Source: an uncultured Oscillospiraceae bacterium (GTDB taxonomy: Bacteria > Bacillota > Clostridia > Oscillospirales > Acutalibacteraceae). From it: DNA of 7,986 bases. Below, piece by piece: positions 1 to 4,440 of this stretch. A program made the translations under genes and the position numbers. The stretch spans positions 1-7,986 of the forward strand of contig URYX01000078.1 in the NCBI GenBank assembly GCA_900552225.1. The letters are read 5' to 3'. Numbering within the stretch: position 1 is the stretch's first letter; each line of letters begins with the position of its first letter. The notes below the pieces were generated by a model. It saw nothing but the letters and a program-made list of their open reading frames with translations, was not told the origin of the DNA and did no database searches.

Positions 1-20
1 CAGCCTTTCAGACAGCCTCC

Positions 21-54
21 GAGCTTGTCAAAAACAGAGTTTTTTGACAAGCTC
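21..54. repeat. Perfect 14-bp palindromic hairpin
   Basis: Positions 21-34 (gagcttgtcaaaaa) are the exact reverse complement of 41-54, leaving a 6-nt loop (cagagt). No T-tract follows the stem on either strand, so it does not look like a standard intrinsic terminator, although the A5/T5 pairs next to the loop would make the centre weak. It directly abuts a second hairpin at 55-85. It may be a dispersed intergenic palindrome or part of the end of a gene lying left of the window. Confidence 0.6.
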
Positions 55-85
55 AGAAGCCGCCCCGTAAAACGGGACGGCTTCT
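55..85. repeat. GC-rich hairpin abutting the first
   Basis: Positions 55-62 (agaagccg) pair with 78-85. After one C/A mismatch (63/77), five more pairs (64-68 with 72-76) close on a 3-nt loop. It starts one base after the palindrome at 21-54, so RNA from either strand would fold into two adjacent stem-loops. No T-tract follows on either strand. The role is unknown; transcript-end protection or a dispersed repeat are possibilities. Confidence 0.55.
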
Positions 86-109
86 GCATAAGGGGGAAGG
101 GGTTGTCGG

Positions 110-166
110 AAAAAAAGGAGACGGCCTCGGCCGCTTGCCGGGGGCTTACGCCTGGCGTTCGTCTCC
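110..166 (-). terminator. Probable intrinsic terminator of degV
   Basis: Read on the minus strand, GGAGACG (166-160) is matched by CGTCTCC (123-117), followed at once by seven T residues (116-110). The intervening 36 nt are GC-rich and can fold further through GGCC/GCC elements. The upstream arm lies inside the last codons of degV (the G-D-E codons), so the stop codon at 148-146 sits in the loop region. The large loop makes it less canonical than the terminator at 3139-3172, but the arm plus T7 is a good match to rho-independent termination. Confidence 0.55.
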
Positions 167-1033
167 GAAGAAGTAGACAGCCACCGTGCCCGGGCCGCAG
201 TGGGAGGCGATGATGGTGCCGATCTCCGTGATGCGCACCTCCGCAATATGCGGAAAACGCTCCCGGATCAGAGCGGCCGTCTGCTCGGCCTCCTCCGGAC
301 AGTTGGAATGGCTGATAAAGCATTTGCCGCTGTAGTCCCGGCCGCCGACGGCGTGCCGTTCCATTTCGCGGACGGTCTCCTCGATGGCGTTGCGCTTGCC
401 GCGGGTCTTGCTGTAGGAGATAATGCGTCCCTCGTTGTTCAGGTGCATGATCGGGCAGATGCCGAGGACGGTTGCCACCATGGCGGTAGCTCCCGAAACA
501 CGGCCGCTGCGGCGGAAATAGCGGATGTCGGTGGAGAAGAACTGATGGTGCACCTGGTTGCGGTGCGCCAGCGCCCACTGCTCGAGCTCCTCCATGCTTT
601 TTCCCTCGTCGCGCAGATCGGCCAGGGCATCGACCAGCAGCCCGTAGCCGGAGCAGCTGCACAGCGAATCCACCACCACTAACCTGCGGTCGGGATACCG
701 GGGCCGCAGCTGCTCAGCCGCCTGCTGTGCATTGCGCACCGACGGGGTCATGCCGGAGCCGAAGGCGATGTGGAGCACATCCCCCTGCTGCAGCAGCGAT
801 TCAAAAAAGTCCACATAACGAAACACGTTGACCTGGGAGGTAGAGGGCATATGCCCCTCGGACAGCAGCCGATAAAAGCGCGGCAGCGCCTCCGGATCCC
901 GTCCCATGTCGTCCTCGTATTCCTGCCCGTTGAGCGTATAGGTATAGAACAGTACCGGCAGATGCCGTTCCTCGGCATACCGATAGGGCAGGTCGATTGT
1001 GGATTCGCAGGAGAGAATAAAGGGAGCTTGCAT
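146..1033 (-). CDS. DegV family fatty-acid-binding protein
   Basis: The 295-residue product is a DegV family (EDD fold) protein. Members bind a long-chain fatty acid between two domains; in some Firmicutes (the FakB proteins) they present it to the kinase FakA for phosphorylation and entry into phospholipid synthesis. Visible family marks are the N-terminal CESTIDLP segment (9-16), MPSTSQ (62-67), the GSGM turn (92-95), VDS (121-123), RRSGRVSG (174-181) and a C-terminal IGTIIASHCGPG (271-282). Length is normal for the family (about 280-300). I chose ATG at 1033 over GTG 1042 or ATG 1039 because GAGGTG (1045-1040) sits 6 nt upstream of it and the earlier starts fall in or against that site. 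The gene follows hlyIII by only 33 nt and is probably co-transcribed with it. Which FakB-type lipid specificity it has cannot be read from the sequence. Confidence 0.93.
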   Translation of the reverse strand: MQAPFILSCESTIDLPYRYAEERHLPVLFYTYTLNGQEYEDDMGRDPEALPRFYRLLSEGHMPSTSQVNVFRYVDFFESLLQQGDVLHIAFGSGMTPSVRNAQQAAEQLRPRYPDRRLVVVDSLCSCSGYGLLVDALADLRDEGKSMEELEQWALAHRNQVHHQFFSTDIRYFRRSGRVSGATAMVATVLGICPIMHLNNEGRIISYSKTRGKRNAIEETVREMERHAVGGRDYSGKCFISHSNCPEEAEQTAALIRERFPHIAEVRITEIGTIIASHCGPGTVAVYFFGDERQA

Positions 1034-1039
1034 TGTCAT

Positions 1040-1045
1040 CACCTC
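1040..1045 (-). promoter_or_regulatory. Ribosome binding site deciding the degV start
   Basis: GAGGTG on the minus strand lies 6 nt before ATG 1033. The upstream in-frame GTG (1042) and ATG (1039) overlap or touch this element and so are poor start candidates. Confidence 0.7.
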
Positions 1046-1066
1046 AAGAAAAAGTATAGGGTCAAT

Positions 1067-1744
1067 TCAGCGCAGAACATACAGCAGCACGCAGAAAAAC
1101 TGCAAAATGCTTCCGACTAAGACAAACAGATGGAAGATGCTGTGGAAATACCGGTGCTTTTTGCCGACGGCGTAGAGCACCGCTCCGAGCGTATAGGCGA
1201 TTCCGCCGCCGAGCAGCAGAAGCAGACCCGCCGGTGCGATGGAGGCGAAGGCCGCCTTGGCGGCAAAGACAATGCACCATCCCATCCCGATATAGCAGGC
1301 CATGGAAAATTTGGCATACCGCTTCAGATCAATAGCCGTAAACACGGTGGCCAGCGCCGCACAGCCCCATACGGCCCCGAACAGGCTCCAGGCCGCCGCG
1401 GGGGACACCTCACGGATGGCGCACAGCAGGATCGGGGTATAGGTGCCGGCAATCAGTGCATAGATGGTGCAGTGATCCAGCACCTGCATCACCTTTTTCG
1501 GGTGCTCCTCCCGCAGCCCGTGGTAAACGCTCGACATGGTGTACAGCCAGATCAGGGAGGCCCCGTATACGGTGCTGCCGACAATCGCCCACACACTGTG
1601 CAGGTGAATGGACTGCAGCAGGCAGAGAATCAGTGCGGCCGCGCCGAATATGGCGCCGGCGATATGTGAAACGGTATTGAGCTGTTCTTCCTTTTCGGTG
1701 TAATCCGGCAGTCTGCGGTCACACAGCTTGGTTCTTTGAATCAC
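1067..1744 (-). CDS. Hemolysin III / PAQR-type membrane protein
   Basis: This 225-residue integral membrane protein belongs to the hemolysin III (HlyIII/YqfA) branch of the PAQR/CREST superfamily, predicted seven-helix metal-dependent hydrolases. Bacterial members affect membrane fluidity or lipid state, and the hemolysin name is historical. The conserved polar residues are present: E20-x2-N23-x3-H27 before helix 1, S71-S-V-Y-H75, L-D90-H91-C-T-I-Y in the helix 3 region, and H197, H201 and H205 in the last helix (HRYFHSIFH). The H75/H201/H205 set fits the expected metal ligands. Length matches the family (about 210-225). The start is GTG at 1744, which has AAGGAGT 8 nt upstream. The frame stays open back to 2083, but that stretch is low-quality, non-membrane and contains the promoter, so I excluded it. 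degV follows after 33 nt. The substrate is unknown. Confidence 0.93.
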   Translation of the reverse strand: MIQRTKLCDRRLPDYTEKEEQLNTVSHIAGAIFGAAALILCLLQSIHLHSVWAIVGSTVYGASLIWLYTMSSVYHGLREEHPKKVMQVLDHCTIYALIAGTYTPILLCAIREVSPAAAWSLFGAVWGCAALATVFTAIDLKRYAKFSMACYIGMGWCIVFAAKAAFASIAPAGLLLLLGGGIAYTLGAVLYAVGKKHRYFHSIFHLFVLVGSILQFFCVLLYVLR

Positions 1745-1752
1745 GGAAAACC

Positions 1753-1759
1753 ACTCCTT
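1753..1759 (-). promoter_or_regulatory. Ribosome binding site for the hlyIII GTG start
   Basis: AAGGAGT on the minus strand lies 8 nt before GTG 1744. It fixes the start at 1744 rather than at any upstream in-frame codon. Confidence 0.8.
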
Positions 1760-1772
1760 ATAAACGGAAGAC

Positions 1773-1794
1773 AAAAGCGGCGGGTGCCGCTTTT
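1773..1794 (-). promoter_or_regulatory. Terminator-like hairpin in the hlyIII leader
   Basis: AAAAGCGGC (1773-1781) and GCCGCTTTT (1786-1794) form a perfect 9-bp stem with a 4-nt loop. On the minus strand it ends in TTTT, then GTC, and lies about 14 nt before the hlyIII ribosome site. It lies between the predicted promoter and the gene, so it could act as an attenuator or processing site. The T-run is short, so termination would be partial at best. Confidence 0.5.
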
Positions 1795-1864
1795 CGCCCG
1801 CGGAAGGGATTGGGTGCGGGCGATGGGGGTGTACGGACAGGCGGGCGGGAAAGCTTTCGGTATC

Positions 1865-1902
1865 GGCCCGAAGCGGAAGACCTCCGACCCGTGTGTCGGG
1901 CC
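1865..1902 (-). promoter_or_regulatory. Possible structured 5' leader of hlyIII mRNA
   Basis: Positions 1865-1871 (ggcccga) are the exact complement of 1896-1902 (tcgggcc), a 7-bp helix. Inside it, cgga (1874-1877) can pair with tccg (1883-1886). The helix would begin two to three nucleotides after the predicted transcription start near 1904. I do not recognise a known riboswitch class. An alternative local pairing (1884-1888 with 1895-1899) competes with this one. Confidence 0.35.
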
Positions 1903-1910
1903 ATGCGTTT

Positions 1911-1939
1911 ATTATACGGGATGCCGCCCCGGGAAGCAA
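1911..1939 (-). promoter_or_regulatory. Sigma-A type promoter for hlyIII-degV
   Basis: On the minus strand, TTGCTT (1939-1934), a 17-nt spacer and a perfect TATAAT (1916-1911) form a housekeeping promoter. Transcription would start near 1904, giving a leader of about 160 nt before GTG 1744. It is the only good minus-strand promoter I found upstream of the two-gene unit. Confidence 0.7.
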
Positions 1940-2167
1940 CCTACTCCGCCGGAATGCGGATATACCCGTGGAAGATACGGCCGTAGAGTCGAAAAATGTC
2001 AGCTCTACCGCCGGTGGAATCGGCGTTTCAACCCGCTTTTTTGCAAGGCGGCCGCTCTCTGCCGATTCACGCACAACCGACACAGCATAAAGCCCGCTAT
2101 CCGTTGAACACCAAGCCTCAAAGAACGCATTCCCCGTTGCACAGCTGCACCCTCTTTCTCTGCTTTT
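1940..2167. other. Divergent intergenic stretch, no gene seen
   Basis: This stretch lies between the divergent hlyIII and XRE promoters. The open frames crossing it have no ribosome site and no recognisable family. Weak inverted repeats are present, for example gaatcggc (2017-2024) against gccgattc (2061-2068). No RNA gene or mobile element was recognised. Confidence 0.5.
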
Positions 2168-2212
2168 GCCTCTCTACTCACGGTAGAGAGGCGGAAATCG
2201 AGCGGTAGAGAG
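2168..2212. promoter_or_regulatory. Three GTAGAGAG sites, likely operator
   Basis: GCCTCTCTAC (2168-2177) and GTAGAGAGGC (2183-2192) form a perfect 10-bp inverted repeat around a 5-nt centre. The sequence CGGTAGAGAG at 2181-2190 recurs exactly at 2203-2212, a 22-bp shift or about two helical turns. The cluster ends 15 bp before the -35 box of the XRE gene. This is the layout of an operator for a dimeric regulator, plausibly the XRE protein itself, but that pairing is inferred. The inverted repeat could instead act as an RNA hairpin. Confidence 0.5.
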
Positions 2213-2227
2213 CCGCAGATTTTCCGC

Positions 2228-2256
2228 TTGCCATTTGGTGGAAGATGTGCTATACT
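2228..2256 (+). promoter_or_regulatory. Sigma-A type promoter for the XRE gene
   Basis: TTGCCA (2228-2233), a 17-nt spacer and TATACT (2251-2256) preceded by TGC (extended -10) form a strong housekeeping promoter. Transcription would start near 2263, leaving a leader of about 55 nt before ATG 2318. Confidence 0.75.
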
Positions 2257-2317
2257 CTAAAAAAGACAAGAGACGGAGTACAGCAAAAATTCTGTCGGAG
2301 AGGAGCCGTTATCCCCT

Positions 2318-2944
2318 ATGGAGGATCTGAAGCAAATCATCGCCCGTAATATCACCGAGCTGCGCAAGGCGCGGGGCTACACCCAAATCGAGCTGGCGGA
2401 GCGGCTCAATTATTCGGATAAGGCCGTCTCCAAGTGGGAGCGCGGCGAATCCGTGCCGGATATCGGCGTGCTGAAGGAGATTGCAGACCTGTTTTCCGTG
2501 ACAGTGGATTACCTGCTGCAGCCGGAGCATGAGGCGCCGGAACGGGCCGCCCGGAAAATCAGCAGCCGCCGCACCAAAAACCGCGGCTTTATCACGGGCA
2601 TGAGCGTGCTGCTGGTGTGGCTGATTGCCACCTTTGTCTTCGTGGTGCTGTCCATGGTGCTGCGCGAAAAGAGCGCGGCTGCCTGGCTTTCGTTTGTCTA
2701 TGCGGTGCCGGTCAGCATGATTGTGTGGCTGGTTCTGAATTCCCTGTGGTTCCGCGCCCGGCGCAACTTTCTGATCATTTCGCTGCTGATGTGGTCGCTG
2801 CTGGCGGCCATCTACGTGTCCTTCCTGGCGGCCTCCCACAACCTGTGGCTGATCTTTGTTCTGGGAATCCCCGGACAGGCCATCATCCTGCTTTGGTCGC
2901 GTATTCGCTTCAAAACGGGGGACAAGGGGGAGGAGAAACCGTGA
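2318..2944 (+). CDS. XRE-family regulator with four-helix membrane domain
   Basis: The 208-residue product has two parts. Residues 5-66 are a classic Cro/C1-type helix-turn-helix: ITELRKARG, YTQIELAERL, and the recognition segment SDKAVSKWERGESVPD, ending in the usual VTVDYLL. After a basic linker (72-89) come four predicted membrane helices at about 91-115, 121-144, 150-172 and 176-196, then a charged tail. It is therefore probably a membrane-anchored DNA-binding protein. Such fusions are common in Firmicutes, but their signals are mostly unknown. The ribosome site (AGGAG, 2301-2305) is 12 nt from the ATG, longer than ideal, yet no other in-frame start exists. It is divergent from hlyIII-degV and monocistronic, with its own promoter and terminator. 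Autoregulation through the GTAGAGAG sites upstream is plausible; control of hlyIII is possible. Confidence 0.9.
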   Translation: MEDLKQIIARNITELRKARGYTQIELAERLNYSDKAVSKWERGESVPDIGVLKEIADLFSVTVDYLLQPEHEAPERAARKISSRRTKNRGFITGMSVLLVWLIATFVFVVLSMVLREKSAAAWLSFVYAVPVSMIVWLVLNSLWFRARRNFLIISLLMWSLLAAIYVSFLAASHNLWLIFVLGIPGQAIILLWSRIRFKTGDKGEEKP

Positions 2945-3138
2945 CGGCGGACGGATTCATCCCATCCCGCATCGCTCTTGTGGAGGCGCAGAACGGCCCC
3001 GATATTTTTACCCGTCGGCGGCAGGCACTTCCTTTGGCATGACCGGATTCACGCCAAGGCGCTGTACCGTCTGGCGGTTCGCCTGATCATATGCGGCGGC
3101 CTTTGTACCGGAGGCTTCCGACAAAGCCTTGAGAAAAG
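2945..3138. other. Non-coding stretch downstream of the XRE gene
   Basis: I find no gene with a start and ribosome site here. A short hairpin, AGGCTT (3112-3117) with AAGCCT (3124-3129), lies just before the terminator. On the minus strand a start-less frame (3235-3011) is open and reads like ordinary protein, so part of this may be a decayed gene end or a dispersed intergenic element. It has no recognisable family. Confidence 0.4.
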
Positions 3139-3172
3139 GAGAAGCGGAACCCCACTCCGGGTTCCGCTTCTC
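3139..3172. terminator. Bidirectional intrinsic terminator
   Basis: Positions 3139-3152 (gagaagcggaaccc) pair perfectly with 3159-3172 around a 6-nt loop. On the plus strand the stem is followed by TTTCTCT; on the minus strand it is followed by CTTTTCTC. It lies between the convergent XRE gene and the addA-mscS-yjbR operon, 26 nt past the yjbR stop, and probably ends both transcripts. Confidence 0.85.
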
Positions 3173-3197
3173 TTTCTCTGCTTCTGTCGTCTGCTTT

Positions 3198-3578
3198 TTA
3201 TCGCTGCTTTCCCGGTGCCCGCCGCCGGGGCGCGGTCATCTCAAAGCTCAGGTCAATCAGCCACCCGACCGTATCGTCGGGGACGCCGCCGTCCAGCACA
3301 ACGCTGATCCAGCAGGCCTTGTTCATGTGATAGGCCGGGTAAATTCCCGCCTGCTCCCGCAGGGAGCCGCTCAGCAGCGGATCGCATTTGAGATTGACAA
3401 TGTCAAGCCGCGGCTCCGGCCGCCCGAGCCGGCTGCCCGGAACGGACATCAGCAGCGCGAACCATCTGCGGTTTTCCCGATGGCGAAAGACCGCGGCCTC
3501 CGGCGTCCCCTCGAACGGATAGTCCGGCTCGACACCGTAGACATCGGCTATATGACGAAGCAGCCCCTCCCGGTTCAT
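3198..3578 (-). CDS. MmcQ/YjbR family protein
   Basis: The 126-residue product is a member of the MmcQ/YjbR family, small single-domain proteins with a CyaY-like (frataxin-type) double-wing fold. No firm biochemical role is known for most of them, and DNA binding has been suggested. Family signatures are clear: VFRHRENRRWFALLMSV, LDIVNLKCDP, LREQAGIYPAYHMNKACWISV and LDGGVPDDTVGWLIDLSF. The start is ATG 3578, where GGAGGT lies 7 nt upstream; a longer frame reaching to 3671 merely overlaps mscS and was rejected. The ATG comes one nucleotide after the mscS stop, so the two are likely translationally coupled. The tail (APRRRAPGKQR) is basic. It is the last gene of the operon, followed by the terminator at 3139-3172. 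Confidence 0.92.
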   Translation of the reverse strand: MNREGLLRHIADVYGVEPDYPFEGTPEAAVFRHRENRRWFALLMSVPGSRLGRPEPRLDIVNLKCDPLLSGSLREQAGIYPAYHMNKACWISVVLDGGVPDDTVGWLIDLSFEMTAPRRRAPGKQR

Positions 3579-3579
3579 C

Positions 3580-4425
3580 TCAGACACCTCCGGAACCGTC
3601 CCAGTGCACATCCAGCTGCGGGAACGGAATTTCGATGCCATTCTGATCAAGCGCTTTCTTGACAGCCTCATTCATGCCGAAATAGACCTTCCAGTAATCC
3701 TCCGTATTGCACCAGGAATTAAGCGCAAAAATCAGTGCACTGTCGCCGTGCTCCGACAGTCCGACAAAGGGCGGGGGATCCTTCAGCACCAGCGGAAACC
3801 GGTCGGCAGTCTCCAGCAGCACTGCCTTGACGCGGTCAATATCGCTGCCGTAGCCGACGCCGAATTTCAGATCGACCCGCCGCGTCGGCTGTGAGGTATA
3901 GTCCACGATGACGGCGTTGGTGATGGTACCGTTCGGCAGCGTGATTTTCTTGTTGTCATAGCTGATGATCGTGGTGTAGAAGACACTGATATCGTGCACC
4001 GTCCCCTCCACCTCCTGCGTCCGGATGTAGTCACCGACGCGAAACGGCTTGAACAGCAGAATGATCACCCCTCCGGCCAGATTGGCGAGGGCTCCCTGCA
4101 GTGCGAGTCCGATGGCAACACCGGCCGAGGTCAGCAGCGCCACAAAGGAGGTCTGCGGTACGCCGAGAATGGAGGCAAAGCTGACAATGAGCAGGGTATA
4201 CAGCAGCACCCGCAGCAGGGACAGGACAAAGGTCTGCAGGCTCTTGTCCATCTTGGTAAAGTGGCGCTCCTTGGCGATCCGCCGGAGCAGCCACTTGATG
4301 AGCCTGCCTCCGAGAACCAGCAGAATCAGTCCGTACAGCAGCTGAATCCCGGCGGAGGCGGCCAAGCCCTTCAGAAAGGCCCATAAATCCGCCCAGGAAT
4401 GAATGGTTGAAATATCTGCGGTCAT
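3580..4425 (-). CDS. mscS: Small-conductance mechanosensitive channel MscS
   Basis: The 281-residue product is a MscS-type mechanosensitive channel, an inner-membrane homo-heptamer that opens under membrane tension to release solutes during hypo-osmotic shock. Three N-terminal helices are visible at about 26-45, 66-88 and 94-125. The third carries the glycine/alanine-rich pore segment (SAGVAIGLALQGALANLAGG, 100-119). Next comes the FKPFRVGDYI link (125-134) and the soluble beta domain with VEGTVHDI (139-146) and TLPNG (162-166), then the alpha-beta vestibule ending in IPFPQLDVH (266-274). Length is close to E. coli MscS (286). ATG 4425 is supported by AAGGAGG 7 nt upstream, which overlaps the addA stop codon; the gap to addA is 12 nt. 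Its partner genes give no sign of a special role. Confidence 0.96.
   Translation of the reverse strand: MTADISTIHSWADLWAFLKGLAASAGIQLLYGLILLVLGGRLIKWLLRRIAKERHFTKMDKSLQTFVLSLLRVLLYTLLIVSFASILGVPQTSFVALLTSAGVAIGLALQGALANLAGGVIILLFKPFRVGDYIRTQEVEGTVHDISVFYTTIISYDNKKITLPNGTITNAVIVDYTSQPTRRVDLKFGVGYGSDIDRVKAVLLETADRFPLVLKDPPPFVGLSEHGDSALIFALNSWCNTEDYWKVYFGMNEAVKKALDQNGIEIPFPQLDVHWDGSGGV
3586..3591 (-). promoter_or_regulatory. yjbR ribosome site inside mscS coding end
   Basis: GGAGGT, which encodes the two Gly residues before the final Val of MscS, lies 7 nt before ATG 3578. The mscS stop TGA and the next ATG are separated by one base, so ribosomes ending mscS can restart on yjbR. Confidence 0.8.
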
Positions 4426-4432
4426 GTGTTAT

Positions 4433-4440
4433 CCTCCTTA
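4433..4440 (-). promoter_or_regulatory. mscS ribosome site overlapping addA stop
   Basis: TAAGGAGG on the minus strand contains the addA stop (TAA, 4440-4438) and the mscS Shine-Dalgarno element, 7 nt before ATG 4425. This indicates a single transcript with coupled translation. Confidence 0.8.

Noticed and set aside
636..671. Cysteine-containing SLCSCSGYG segment in DegV as a metal site
   Set aside because: Small and Cys residues after VDS occur in many clostridial DegV proteins; there is no further Cys/His pattern to support metal binding.
146..1120. Plus-strand open frames opposite degV
   Set aside because: Low-complexity antisense translations without start signals; degV on the minus strand explains the coding bias.
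1745..2083. N-terminal extension of the hlyIII frame to 338 residues
   Set aside because: The extension has no membrane or family character, contains the consensus promoter and leader, and lacks a ribosome site. GTG 1744 has an ideal one.
2168..2192. Inverted repeat at 2168-2192 as an intrinsic terminator
   Set aside because: No T-tract follows on either strand, and the repeated core at 2203-2212 fits DNA-binding sites better.
3579..3671. Longer start for the YjbR gene overlapping mscS
   Set aside because: The extra 31 residues are arginine/serine-rich out-of-frame mscS sequence. ATG 3578 has GGAGGT at good spacing and matches family length.
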